A stretch of 64,000 bases of DNA from Alcanivorax profundi (GCF_003597125.1 NZ_QYYA01000003.1:436603-500602); one strand, 5' to 3'; counted from the first letter of the stretch, positions 28,048 to 37,135 are shown. Notes: a model not told the origin generated them from the sequence alone. Numbers and translations are program-made.

Positions 28048-29349
28048 ATGCCTGATAAAGAGAATGTTAAAAAAAAGCGGGGAGGGCTGCTGTCCAAACT
28101 GTTAGGGATGGGTTTTTTCCGGATAGTTGCAATCCCGGTTAGCTTGATAACGAGCATCGTACTGGCCCGTAGTCTGGGGGCTGAATCTTTTGGCCAGTAC
28201 TCATTCATGATGACTCTGCTCGCCGTACTTGCTGTTCCTGTTACAGGTGGAGTCAGGTCTATTCTGACAAGAGAAGTTGCAATTGCAAGGCACGATGAAG
28301 ACCTGGACAGGTTCAAGAGTGTTGCAAGGGCAGCGTTTGTCTGGGTGGTTTCGTGTTCAGCATTGTTCTGCATGCTTGGGCTTCTGGCAATAGAGCTGTC
28401 ACTTATACCTGATGGTGAAAAATGGTCCTACCTCTGGATCGTTATTGTGATGCTTCCCTTAATGGGGCTGGGGGCGGTCAGGGACGGGCTATTGAAGGGA
28501 ATGAAAGAACCTTTTTGGGTTGTGTTTCTTTCCCTTTTCCTGCATCCGCTCTTTTTGCTTGCTATTGTCGCGCTGGTTTTCTGGTTTGGTGAGCTTACTG
28601 TTGCAAGTGGTCTGCTATCCCAAATGGTCGCGATGATCCTGGTTTTGTTTTTGTCATGGTTTGTGCTGACAAGCAAAGAAAGTTTTTCTGGTGCCAGGCA
28701 AGGTGAGCGGTATGCAGCGGGCAACTGGATAAGAATGTTGCTGCCCTTTTTCTTCATTAACCTGATAAAAGTCCTTGGAACCCATATGGCAATGTTGCTG
28801 CTTGGGTTTATGGATACTGACCAAGCCGTGGCTGCATTCCGGGTGGCTGAGCGAGGCGCGTATTTTGTCGGTATGGCATTGGTGTTAATAAATATTGTTA
28901 TCCCGCCTTATATTGTCGAGGCATGGAGGAACCATGATCGACGTAAAGTAAAAAAGATCCTGTCACAGTCGGCTCTGAATGGTCTTCTGTTATCACTTCC
29001 CATTGCACTCGTGTTTATTGTGTTTGGCGAAAATATAGTGGGGATGGTTTTTGGTGATGACTTTAAAGAGATTTCTTATCTCCCTTTGGTAATATTGTCG
29101 ATTGGGCAGCTGGTGAATGTTTTGTTTGGCGCGGCACTCATTTTGTTGGCAATGACAGGCTTTGAGCGCGATGTCGTCTGGTCGCAGTTGCTGGGGTTAA
29201 TCGTAAGTGCGGGTATCGCTGTTGCCTTGATTCCACTGTGGGGTGCTTCTGGTGCCGCATTAGGTACAGTGGCTGGCCATTTTGTTGTTAATGTATTTGT
29301 TGCCTACTGCGTTATTAAACGGGTCAAGATTCGCCCCTCATTTTTATGA
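28048..29349 (+). CDS. Wzx-type oligosaccharide flippase
   Basis: A 433-residue polytopic protein with about 12 hydrophobic segments and the polysaccharide-exporter (MATE-like) start: GFFRIVAIPVSLITSIVLARSLGAESFGQYSF. It should flip undecaprenyl-diphosphate-linked repeat units to the periplasmic face, where the EpsG-type polymerase would join them. The N-terminus is unusually basic (KENVKKKRGG). It lies in the same transcript as sulfotransferase, GT2 and methyltransferase genes. Assigned by topology and N-terminal motif. Confidence 0.85.
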   Translation: MPDKENVKKKRGGLLSKLLGMGFFRIVAIPVSLITSIVLARSLGAESFGQYSFMMTLLAVLAVPVTGGVRSILTREVAIARHDEDLDRFKSVARAAFVWVVSCSALFCMLGLLAIELSLIPDGEKWSYLWIVIVMLPLMGLGAVRDGLLKGMKEPFWVVFLSLFLHPLFLLAIVALVFWFGELTVASGLLSQMVAMILVLFLSWFVLTSKESFSGARQGERYAAGNWIRMLLPFFFINLIKVLGTHMAMLLLGFMDTDQAVAAFRVAERGAYFVGMALVLINIVIPPYIVEAWRNHDRRKVKKILSQSALNGLLLSLPIALVFIVFGENIVGMVFGDDFKEISYLPLVILSIGQLVNVLFGAALILLAMTGFERDVVWSQLLGLIVSAGIAVALIPLWGASGAALGTVAGHFVVNVFVAYCVIKRVKIRPSFL

Positions 29350-29386
29350 GGGGCGATTAAAAGAATAAGTGGAAGAGAGAAGGGAT

Positions 29387-30355
29387 ATGGGTGGGCTTTC
29401 AGTTGTTTTGCCGGTGTTCAATGCAGAAAAATATCTGAGATCGTCTTTGGAGGCCCTTGTTGAGCAGTCTGAGCACCCGGATGAGTTGGTTATCGTTGAT
29501 GACGGTAGTACAGATGACTCGCTAAAAATTATTGATGAATTTGTGTTTCCTTTTCCTGTGATAGTGCATTCACAGGAAAACCAGGGGCCTGGCCCGGCCA
29601 GGAACACGGGAATTGATCTTGCAACGCAAGATTATGTTTACTTTCTGGATTCTGATGACATGCTTGCGCCCGATGCTATTGAGCGCTTCAAGCAGGTATT
29701 TGAAGATGAGCCGGAGGTCGAGTGTGTTCTTATATCTGGTGATTTGTTTCTGGATGAGGGAAATATCGACCGCAGCTGTTTTCCCGATCACTCTCGTGGC
29801 TTGCCTGCCGGGAGGGCTGACAGAAAGAAGATCATTTCTTGCTTTTGTGAGCAAGGGCGCTGGACTGTCAATGCCTTTCTCTATGTGACTAAACGATCGA
29901 TATGGAAAGAGAAGGGATTGAAGTTTCATGAATATTTTCATGAAGATACGGAATTGTTTTATCGATTAATGCTTTCGGTAGATGAGTTTTTTGTGCTCGA
30001 TGAGGTGCTCTATTTCAAAAGAGTCAGGCCATCATCGATCATGACTGGAGCAAAGAGCGATCAGCATCTAAAAGGGGCGGAAGTTCTCCTTGCGAGTCTG
30101 ACCGAGAAAAAGAATAGTCTTTCAAGGTTGGAGAGGCGTTTTCTCTCTATCGCTTCAGCTTTGGCGGCAGTGAAATATGTTGCCATTTCAAAGGGTCTGA
30201 ATGAAAAGATTGATTATCGGCTGATTTTTTCAAATTTTATTGCTTATCCGGATGTTCGTTACGTTTTAAAGCTCGCCGTCTTGTTTGTTCCAGGGGGTGG
30301 ACGTGTCTGGGATTCTGCCAAGCGAATACCCGCATTAATTAAAACCAGGAATTAA
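29387..30355 (+). CDS. Glycosyltransferase family 2
   Basis: A 322-residue GT-A enzyme. The nucleotide-binding start is LSVVLPVFNAEKYLRSSLEAL, followed by ELVIVDDGSTDDSL. The DxD-type motif is YVYFLDSDDMLAPDAI, and the acceptor-side motif is FHEYFHEDTELFYRL. ATG 29,387, behind agaagggat, is preferred over GTG 29,369. It transfers a sugar, usually with inversion, from a nucleotide donor to the growing unit. Specificity unknown. Confidence 0.9.
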   Translation: MGGLSVVLPVFNAEKYLRSSLEALVEQSEHPDELVIVDDGSTDDSLKIIDEFVFPFPVIVHSQENQGPGPARNTGIDLATQDYVYFLDSDDMLAPDAIERFKQVFEDEPEVECVLISGDLFLDEGNIDRSCFPDHSRGLPAGRADRKKIISCFCEQGRWTVNAFLYVTKRSIWKEKGLKFHEYFHEDTELFYRLMLSVDEFFVLDEVLYFKRVRPSSIMTGAKSDQHLKGAEVLLASLTEKKNSLSRLERRFLSIASALAAVKYVAISKGLNEKIDYRLIFSNFIAYPDVRYVLKLAVLFVPGGGRVWDSAKRIPALIKTRN

Positions 30356-30592
30356 TATCTGGTTGTGTTTGGAAGAATAGTGTCAAATTAGGGGTTCCTG
30401 AATAAACCCTTGCATTCCCTGACGAGCATTAATGCCAGGGGGGGCTGAAGCTTGCAGTGGTTCTGTCTTTTCTCAAAGAATAAGCATGCATTGAGTTAAT
30501 CGAAGGGGCTTAACTATTTATTTTGTTGCTAGCTGGTTTAGTTGGCAAATAATCAAGTGGTAATGAAATTTTAAATTTTAAAGGAATATAGC

Positions 30593-31339
30593 GTGTCTTT
30601 TTATACGGATGTATTTGACGTGCGGGGGGAAAGCTACAATGCAGCAATGGATCGCTTTCCTGACGCCAGAGAAAAAGAAAGGGCAATTCTCATTGAAATG
30701 CTCGATCCGAGGCCTGGTGAGCTTATTCTCGATGCTCCGGCCGGCGGCGGGTATCTGGCGGATGGACTTCATCGCACGGGCTCTGCCCCGGTTTGCGTCG
30801 AGCCATCTGAGGATTTTGCCAAGCCTCTTGGTGGTCGATATGAGACCTATCATTCTGATATTTTTCTGATGCCCGATTTCGGGCGCCCGCTCGACAAGGC
30901 TGGCAGTCTTGCGGGTTTGCATCATTTGGATCGAGAGCAAATTCTTGACTTTTTTAAAGGTTGCCACTCGGCGTTGAAAAGCGGTGGAGTAATCGCTGTT
31001 GCTGATGTGCTTGATGAAACCCCTGTGGCAACGTTTCTTAATGGCCCCGTTGACCAATGGACCTTGACGGGCCACGAAGGAGTGTTTTTTCGACGCGGAG
31101 ATTTTACCTCTCTGCTTTCGGAGGCAGGCTTCGATAAAATTGAAGAGACATTTCGCGAATTCTATTGGACCTTTTCAACCTTTAATGACCTTGTTGGGTT
31201 TTGCCAGTCATTATTCGGGTTGGTGAAAGCAGACCAAAATGCGATTGCTTCTACGCTAACGGAGCTTTTGGGTGTTGATGAAGTCGAAGGCGGATTCGGA
31301 CTTCGGTGGTCGCTTCTATACGCAAAAGCCGTGAAGTGA
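30593..31339 (+). CDS. Class I SAM-dependent methyltransferase
   Basis: A 248-residue protein starting at GTG 30,593 behind a clear aaaggaa site. Motif I is ELILDAPAGGGYLADGL, motif II PVCVEPSEDF and motif III about HLDREQILDFFKGCHSALKSGGVIAVAD. This is the Methyltransf_11/25-like order. In this context it probably methylates a sugar hydroxyl or carboxyl of the polymer. The 237-base gap upstream is AT-rich with small dyads and may hold a separate promoter. Confidence 0.82.
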   Translation: MSFYTDVFDVRGESYNAAMDRFPDAREKERAILIEMLDPRPGELILDAPAGGGYLADGLHRTGSAPVCVEPSEDFAKPLGGRYETYHSDIFLMPDFGRPLDKAGSLAGLHHLDREQILDFFKGCHSALKSGGVIAVADVLDETPVATFLNGPVDQWTLTGHEGVFFRRGDFTSLLSEAGFDKIEETFREFYWTFSTFNDLVGFCQSLFGLVKADQNAIASTLTELLGVDEVEGGFGLRWSLLYAKAVK

Positions 31340-31346
31340 ATCTGCA

Positions 31347-32291
31347 ATGAAGATTTTCCTCTGGCGAATCGCCGTAAACGGCTTTTTTTGGCTTAGGCAT
31401 CCTGTTCTAATCGCGTACTTTTATCGGCGAACAGGATGCTTTCCTGATATTGCCTTCCCGCGGTCGATCAACGAAAAGTTTCTGTGGCGAAAGCTTGTTG
31501 ATCGCAACCCCGCGTTTATTACGCTCTCAGATAAAATCGCGTGTAAGGCATGGGTGGCGAAACAGGTTCCCGAACTTAACATATCCCCTGTTCGCTGGGA
31601 GGGCTCATCCATTGATGCGTTGCCTGAGGAACTGATAAGCCGAGCCGGCGTTTTGAAGGCAAATCATGGTTGTGGAACTAATCTTCTTGTTGAAGAAGGG
31701 GGAATCTCACGAGCAGAAATTGAGAGGGTGGCAAGTGACTGGCTTTCTTATAACCATGGTTATGAGCATGGTGAGTGGGCTTATTCCTGTGTGCCGCGTA
31801 AATATTTCTGGGAGGACTTGATAGCCGGAGTTTCCCGCGACCTTGATGAAGTCAAGATCTTTACCTTTGGTAAAGAAGTTAAACGAATTGTTCATATCTC
31901 AGGCCGCTTTAGTGAAATTCGGGCTAATGCATGGGAATATGACCCAAACGGTGAGCTGATAAGTAGCCCTGAACAGGCGACCGTAGCCGGTCAGGATCAT
32001 AAGTTGACCTTGCCCGCTGGAATTGAAGAGGCAGTCGATATTGCCAGTCTGCTTGGTTCTCATTTTGATCATGTCAGAGTGGATCTGCTTTTTGATGGGG
32101 CGCATTGGTGGTTGGGCGAAATTACGGTTTATAACCAGGCAGGTTATATGTATATCCCCTCGGCGTCTGATCCTGATTCCAGCCTCTCCAGATCATGGGA
32201 TATCAGGAATGCCTATTTCTTCAATGGGCAACCCAAAGGGTTCATCGCTTCCTGCTATGCCAATGTGCTGAATCAGTTTCTTCTCAGGTAA
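31347..32291 (+). CDS. TupA-like ATP-grasp family protein
   Basis: A 314-residue protein with the order seen in TupA-like ATP-grasp proteins of bacterial polysaccharide loci: FPRSINEKFLWRKL, TLSDKIACKAWVAKQV, VLKANHGCGTNLLV and WWLGEITVYNQAGYMYIPS. TupA in Gram-positive teichuronopeptide synthesis joins polyglutamate and polyglucuronate, so an amide-forming role on a uronic acid is possible; that analogy is inference. It is the second ATP-grasp protein in the locus (the first is at 5,928) and starts seven bases after the methyltransferase. Confidence 0.83.
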   Translation: MKIFLWRIAVNGFFWLRHPVLIAYFYRRTGCFPDIAFPRSINEKFLWRKLVDRNPAFITLSDKIACKAWVAKQVPELNISPVRWEGSSIDALPEELISRAGVLKANHGCGTNLLVEEGGISRAEIERVASDWLSYNHGYEHGEWAYSCVPRKYFWEDLIAGVSRDLDEVKIFTFGKEVKRIVHISGRFSEIRANAWEYDPNGELISSPEQATVAGQDHKLTLPAGIEEAVDIASLLGSHFDHVRVDLLFDGAHWWLGEITVYNQAGYMYIPSASDPDSSLSRSWDIRNAYFFNGQPKGFIASCYANVLNQFLLR

Positions 32292-32316
32292 TCAACGCCT
32301 GATTATTCGCGATGTA

Positions 32317-33204
32317 TTGGAGGTGAATTTGGAGTCGGGTATCGACAAAATAATGCCAGAGAATGCTAAAGGGATGTTCACGATTAAGTCTTTGGTGATT
32401 CATAAGGTAACTTTTCGCTTCTTGTTCAAGTATCTTTTGAAGCGTGCAGTCACCAAAATCGAAGACTGGTTTTTTCGCCCTGTCAGAATTACGGTTAATA
32501 CGGTTTTTGTTGTTGGTTGTGGGCATAGTGGGACCACCCTGTTGGCAGCAAAGCTTGGAAGACATAACGATATTCTTTCCATCGGTAAAGAAAGCAATCT
32601 TTTCCTCCCGTACAAAAACTCCCTTTATATGTCTTCAAGAATTCTCGCCGAATGGCAGGATTTTGCACTCTCCGATAAAAAACAATGCGTGTTAGAAAAA
32701 ACACCGAAGCATCTTTACTGTGTGGATAGAATTAGCAAGGTTGCACCAGACCATAAAATGGTTGCCATGATTCGAAATCCTCTGGACACGGTTTCATCCC
32801 TTAATAAGCGTTTCCATGATCTGGATTTATGTATTGATCGGTGGATAAACGATAATAATCAGGTGCTTGCATTGGCCGAGAAGGAGCAGGTTTTGGTGGT
32901 TCGGTTCGAGGATCTTACGATGTCGCCCGAGAAGGTCTTTGGTGAGGTTTGTCGTTTTGCCGGCCTGTCTTATGATCCTGCTATTCTCGATGCGGGAGAG
33001 ACGGCCTATCTGGACAATGAAACCACTAGCTCGAATATGCGCGTCAGGTCCCGGCAGGTATCAAGAAAAATCACTCAAAATATTGATGGCTGGAAAGCGT
33101 CTTTGTCAGAAGATCAGGCTCGCTATGTCATTCAGCGTACCAGAGTCGTAGCGGAACAGCTCGGTTATGCTTTACGCGATGAGCCCGGCGGGCCCTTGGG
33201 CTGA
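32317..33204 (+). CDS. Sulfotransferase, third (Sulfotransfer_1/3-like)
   Basis: A protein of up to 295 residues. The PAPS loop is VFVVGCGHSGTTLLAAKL at about residues 63-80, and the 3'-phosphate site is AMIRNPLDTVSSLNKRF. The GCGHSGTT form belongs to the sulfotransferase group with NodH-like and heparan-type relatives, distinct from the other two in this window. The start is unsure. TTG 32,317 keeps the longest frame, a GGAGGTG lies at 32,319-32,325, and ATG 32,353 is the first in-frame ATG. The 3' end overlaps the convergent GT2 gene by 40 bases. Confidence 0.85.
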   Translation: MEVNLESGIDKIMPENAKGMFTIKSLVIHKVTFRFLFKYLLKRAVTKIEDWFFRPVRITVNTVFVVGCGHSGTTLLAAKLGRHNDILSIGKESNLFLPYKNSLYMSSRILAEWQDFALSDKKQCVLEKTPKHLYCVDRISKVAPDHKMVAMIRNPLDTVSSLNKRFHDLDLCIDRWINDNNQVLALAEKEQVLVVRFEDLTMSPEKVFGEVCRFAGLSYDPAILDAGETAYLDNETTSSNMRVRSRQVSRKITQNIDGWKASLSEDQARYVIQRTRVVAEQLGYALRDEPGGPLG

Positions 33205-34043
33205 ATTTTCTTGTCCGTAGTGTGTAACAGTCCGAGCTTGGTTGATAGCCCGGGTGCTTTAGTTCTCAGTATTCCCCTGATTGCATACTGAAAAAAATAG
33301 TAAGCACTTGTGAGCAGAGAGAGCCCTTCGATTTGTCTGTAGATCTTCCAGTTGTAGCTCGCACTGACTTTTTTGTTGCTTGATAAAGACTGGTCATGCA
33401 CGAGATAGTCTGTCAGCGGGGTATTAATCCCCCTCGCTTCCGGAATTAATTTAAGGATGCGTAACCACAGCCCGTAATCTTGCCTTCTGCGGATATCCGG
33501 CATGTAGACTTTGCCAATAGCTTTAGAGTCATATATAGCCGTCGAGCATCCTATGTAGTTTGTTTTTAACAATTCCCGATAGTTTATCTTTTTGGGGACA
33601 CCAACCCAATTGATGAGCGCCCCTTCAGGGGTTGATCTGCTGTAGGCGGTATAGGAAAGCGGGCACTGTTGTTCGATCATCCATTTGATTTGTGTGCTCA
33701 GTTTTTCTGTTTCCCATTGATCGTCAGCATCAATAAATGCAATGAACTGTCCTGTTGCGTGCTCGATTCCATGGTTTCTCGCCTTGGCTGCGCCGCCGTT
33801 GTTCGCAAGCTGTAATACCTTGATACGGCTGTCAGTCCTTGCCAGTTTCAGTGCCACATCATAGGTGTTGTCAGTGGAGCGATCGTCTATAAGCAGCAGC
33901 TCCCATTCCTGGAAAGATTGGGCCAGAACGGAGTCGACGGTTTTTTTAAGCGTGTGTTCTGCATTAAAGCAGGGAGTGATGATGCTCACTGTGGGGGCCG
34001 TAACGGAAAGAGATGCTTCAGCGAAATCGTGATGTTGCTTCAT
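33165..34043 (-). CDS. Glycosyltransferase family 2
   Basis: A 292-residue GT-A protein: VSIITPCFNAEHTLKKTVDSV, then ELLLIDDRSTDNTYDVAL, then GQFIAFIDADDQWETEKL with the metal-binding Asp residues. It is the last gene of the minus-strand operon and its start overlaps the upstream GT2 by 4 bases. The final 40 bases run antisense to the sulfotransferase gene. A helical, basic C-terminal tail follows the catalytic domain. Confidence 0.9.
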   Translation of the reverse strand: MKQHHDFAEASLSVTAPTVSIITPCFNAEHTLKKTVDSVLAQSFQEWELLLIDDRSTDNTYDVALKLARTDSRIKVLQLANNGGAAKARNHGIEHATGQFIAFIDADDQWETEKLSTQIKWMIEQQCPLSYTAYSRSTPEGALINWVGVPKKINYRELLKTNYIGCSTAIYDSKAIGKVYMPDIRRRQDYGLWLRILKLIPEARGINTPLTDYLVHDQSLSSNKKVSASYNWKIYRQIEGLSLLTSAYYFFQYAIRGILRTKAPGLSTKLGLLHTTDKKIQPKGPPGSSRKA

Positions 34044-34861
34044 CGTTTATTATCTCGCATCCCGTTCGCGATTGATGGACCATGGACCAGAGAGCTTAGA
34101 ACCCACAGCATGCCGATGGGTGAGCGGTTATAGTAAGAGGCTCTTGCACCCCACCAAATGGCAAGCGTAATGCCGGTGATACCCCCGACATGCCTTGCAA
34201 TAATTCCTTTTGATCTCACCAATGCTTGATTTTTCCAGCTATTGCCGGGTTTTCGTTCTTCGAGCAGGCAAGGGTGACTGATGATCGGGCGGTTCAAGTG
34301 TTGAAAAATGAGCCCTGACGCAAGCGCGTCCAGCAAGAACAGGTTTTCTTCTCCAGAGGGAAATGCGGTACCCAAGCCAATTTGTGTATTGAACTTGATT
34401 CCAGCATCCTGGATTTTCTGCCTTGGGGCAATGATTTCGATAGAGCTTGTTCTAAGTGCACCAACCTTTCCCTCTCTGTTTCGAGAGTAGTCTTTATAAA
34501 GGTTGTCGCAATCAGAGCATTTTATCTGGCCAATATGAACGGCGGAGTGGTTCCCAAGCTGTCGAAGTAGCCAGTTAAGGTCCTGGTTATCGATCGCCAC
34601 ATCATCGTCAAGAAACCAGACAAAGTCGCCTTTGGAAATTTCAAGAGCAGCATTTCGACTATGGCTGAGACCCAGGGTATCAAGATATTCGATCCGTACC
34701 GTACCTGAATCTGTTCCGTTTTCTGCCTCTGAGGCGCCCCCTTGAACCAGAATAAGCATCTCTACCGAATCGCACGGCGTAAGCTTATCAAATACTGTAA
34801 GTGCGGCGTCTAGCCTGGATGTAAGGGTGCTTATAGCAAGCGTTAACTTGGTGTGGCTCAT
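34040..34861 (-). CDS. Glycosyltransferase family 2-like protein
   Basis: A 273-residue protein with a GT-A core: TLAISTLTSRLDAALTVF, VEMLILVQGGASEAENG, LSHSRNAALEISKGDF and VWFLDDDVAIDNQD carrying a DDD metal site. The longest frame starts at 34,987, inside the upstream gene. ATG 34,861 creates a 4-base ATGA overlap and fits the domain start. The family usually adds a sugar to a lipid-linked acceptor. It is shorter than typical GT2 enzymes in the acceptor part. Confidence 0.83.
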   Translation of the reverse strand: MSHTKLTLAISTLTSRLDAALTVFDKLTPCDSVEMLILVQGGASEAENGTDSGTVRIEYLDTLGLSHSRNAALEISKGDFVWFLDDDVAIDNQDLNWLLRQLGNHSAVHIGQIKCSDCDNLYKDYSRNREGKVGALRTSSIEIIAPRQKIQDAGIKFNTQIGLGTAFPSGEENLFLLDALASGLIFQHLNRPIISHPCLLEERKPGNSWKNQALVRSKGIIARHVGGITGITLAIWWGARASYYNRSPIGMLWVLSSLVHGPSIANGMRDNKR

Positions 34862-35754
34862 CGTGCCCTCGCCATCATCAACTTCAATAACCGGATATGC
34901 TTTGCCAGGCTGGGTACGTTTTGGTCTAGGTAGAGACTGACTGCGGGTTTCCAGTTTTTTGTTGAAATGACGGAAAACAGCTCCCACAGGGGGATCTTTT
35001 TACCAGAGTGCTGCATTTCCAGTAGCTTTAAGGATTTTTTGTGTTCTTTGTTCATTAATGCGGCATGCTTTTGTCTGAATAACTGCAGGCCCCTTTCTTT
35101 TTTTTGCGAGCTGCTCGAGATCCGGTTTTCGTGCTCGGTATGAGTGATGTAGCTTGGCAGATCTATTTTCAGAATCGGTCCGTAGTCACATGAGAGGCGT
35201 AGCCATGCATCGTAATCCTGAAATGCCGGCAGGTTTTCATCAAAGCCTCCGATGCTCTTGAGCCTTTCGGTCAGCGTGAAAACCTGGTTACCAATCTTGT
35301 TGTAATGGAGCTGATCTTCTGTGTGAAAGACTCCTCGGTCAGCATTCCTTAAAACACGATCATTGTTACCCAGTTGTACAAAGGTGGTTGTCGATACAGC
35401 CGCATATTTTTCATGATCAAATGCTTCCAGCATTTGTTCAATTCGATTTGGCAGGAATTCATCATCATCATCCAGCCCGGTAATAAAGAGCCCCTTTGCA
35501 TTCATGATGGCTGTATTTCTTGCTCCACATGCCCCTTTTTGATGTCTGTTTGTTAACAGGGTGAACCCTTTCTGGCAGGACAGCTGCTCTAGTTTTTTCT
35601 GATGGATGGATTCGGAGCTATCGTCCACTACCAGGATTTCAAGGTTGTCATAACCTTGGCTAAGCACCGAGTCTACGGCGCGCTCAAGCATCTCGGGCCG
35701 GTTGTATGTCGGTATGTAGACTGTTACCAGCGGCCAATTCATGCGAGTGCTCAT
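34858..35754 (-). CDS. Glycosyltransferase family 2
   Basis: A 298-residue GT-A enzyme: PLVTVYIPTYNRPEMLERAV, NLEILVVDDSSES, GACGARNTAIMNAKG and FITGLDDDDEFLPNRI. It starts at ATG 35,754, overlapping the stop of the sugar transferase by 4 bases; a longer open frame to 35,910 lies within that gene. The region after the DDDD motif is long and charged. Second gene of the minus-strand operon. Confidence 0.9.
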   Translation of the reverse strand: MSTRMNWPLVTVYIPTYNRPEMLERAVDSVLSQGYDNLEILVVDDSSESIHQKKLEQLSCQKGFTLLTNRHQKGACGARNTAIMNAKGLFITGLDDDDEFLPNRIEQMLEAFDHEKYAAVSTTTFVQLGNNDRVLRNADRGVFHTEDQLHYNKIGNQVFTLTERLKSIGGFDENLPAFQDYDAWLRLSCDYGPILKIDLPSYITHTEHENRISSSSQKKERGLQLFRQKHAALMNKEHKKSLKLLEMQHSGKKIPLWELFSVISTKNWKPAVSLYLDQNVPSLAKHIRLLKLMMARAR

Positions 35755-37037
35755 ATCGCTCCGAACCCTGTGAAAATTGTTCTTAATGTGCGAATAACAA
35801 TTAAGAAATCCAGTCCAGGCGAGAGATGCTTGATGTAATAGAAATCGTGCTCGACTTTTTCTTTTGTACTTTCGGTGTCTGCTGCGTAGCCATGATTTAC
35901 TTGTGCCCAACCGGTAATTCCAGGGCGGACGATATGGCGATAGCTATAGTAGGGGACTTCGTTCTCAAACTGTTCGACAAATCCGGGTTGTTCCGGTCTT
36001 GGGCCAATCAGGCTCATGTCGCCTTTGAAGACATTCAGAAACTGCGGTAGTTCATCAATGCGAAACTTGCGTATGAAGGCCCCCAGGCGGGTAATTCGAT
36101 GCGCGTCCTGATCGGCAAACTGTGGCGCTGCGTTGTCTTCCTCGAGCGGGCGCATTGATCGGAACTTGTACATGCGGAAGACGGTGTTCCCCTTTCCGAT
36201 TCGTTGCTGTACAAAAATAGCCGCTCCGGGTGAATCCAGCCGAATCAGAAGGGCGACCACAATACACACAGGGATTAGCAGTGGCGCCACCGCAAGAGTT
36301 GCCGCGATATCGAAGGCTCTCTTGGCTGCAAGATAGACCGGCTGCGGTTGCAGGTTGGCGAGATCTGTACTTTGCAGCGTGGCGAGATTGACTTTGCCAT
36401 CGAGTGTTTCTGTTACCTTGCGGGCATTGAAAACCGGTATGCCGGAAATGTTGCAGTGGCTGATAAAGCGTATCCAGTCGCTCCCAAGTTCTGCGTCCAT
36501 GTCCACCACAATCCCATCAAAGCGGGTTTCGCCAAGTTCGGGCTTTTCAAGTGTCCTGAACTCGAGATTTTTGGCATTTCGGGGCAGTAAGTTTTCAATG
36601 GCCGGGGAGGGGACGATAGCGACTTTGAGCTTTCGGAATCGCCTGCTGATGAGTACGCCAAGCAGTTGAACGGCAATTAAAAGAGTACAGCCAATAATCA
36701 ACGAACTGCGCGCGTAACCAATACGGACTAAAAGAACTACCATCATCGCCAGTGAGATGGCGAGCAGGCTGGTGCCAAGTATGTGGGAAAGCGCTTTGCC
36801 GCCCGCAAACTTGGCGATGTTCTTGCTCAGATATACGCTGATGACGTAGATAACGGATAGCAGTACCAGGGTGATGGATTGGTTGCTGTTTTGCACCCAG
36901 GTTTGATAGCTGAGAAATTGTGCGCCGAGAACGATGCTTGTGAGTCCCCAAAAATGTCCAATCAATGGGTTTAGCAGAATTCGCTCATACCACCGATTAT
37001 GACGGGACGGGGAAATGGTAATCGGACCCTTGTGCAT
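35751..37037 (-). CDS. Undecaprenyl-phosphate hexose-1-phosphate transferase, WcaJ/WbaP-like
   Basis: A 428-residue initiating transferase. Four hydrophobic segments at the N-terminus are followed by a soluble middle domain and then the bacterial sugar transferase domain. That domain shows AAKRAFDIAATLAVAPLL, DSPGAAIFVQQRIGKGNTVFRMYKFRSM, ITRLGAFIRKFRIDELPQFLNV and MSLIGPRPE. It attaches hexose-1-phosphate (often glucose or galactose) to undecaprenyl phosphate. ATG 37,037 is chosen over TTG 37,067. First gene of a four-gene minus-strand operon. With the WecA-type gene the locus has two different initiating enzymes, perhaps for two polymers. Confidence 0.92.
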   Translation of the reverse strand: MHKGPITISPSRHNRWYERILLNPLIGHFWGLTSIVLGAQFLSYQTWVQNSNQSITLVLLSVIYVISVYLSKNIAKFAGGKALSHILGTSLLAISLAMMVVLLVRIGYARSSLIIGCTLLIAVQLLGVLISRRFRKLKVAIVPSPAIENLLPRNAKNLEFRTLEKPELGETRFDGIVVDMDAELGSDWIRFISHCNISGIPVFNARKVTETLDGKVNLATLQSTDLANLQPQPVYLAAKRAFDIAATLAVAPLLIPVCIVVALLIRLDSPGAAIFVQQRIGKGNTVFRMYKFRSMRPLEEDNAAPQFADQDAHRITRLGAFIRKFRIDELPQFLNVFKGDMSLIGPRPEQPGFVEQFENEVPYYSYRHIVRPGITGWAQVNHGYAADTESTKEKVEHDFYYIKHLSPGLDFLIVIRTLRTIFTGFGAI

Positions 37038-37107
37038 GTTCAGTTCGTTCCGGCTCGAAAGTGTCAAAGCCTGTCTCCATATGATGGATAGCCTCAGGCG
37101 GTGGGGG

Positions 37108-37135
37108 ATTCTACCATGATGGCAACCATCCTCAA
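37108..37135 (-). promoter_or_regulatory. Candidate sigma70 promoter of the minus-strand glycan operon
   Basis: Read on the minus strand, TTGAGG (37,130-37,135) and TAGAAT (37,108-37,113) are separated by 16 bases and lie about 70 bases upstream of the sugar-transferase ATG. The rest of the gap from 37,136 to the tRNA terminator shows no gene. Confidence 0.55.
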
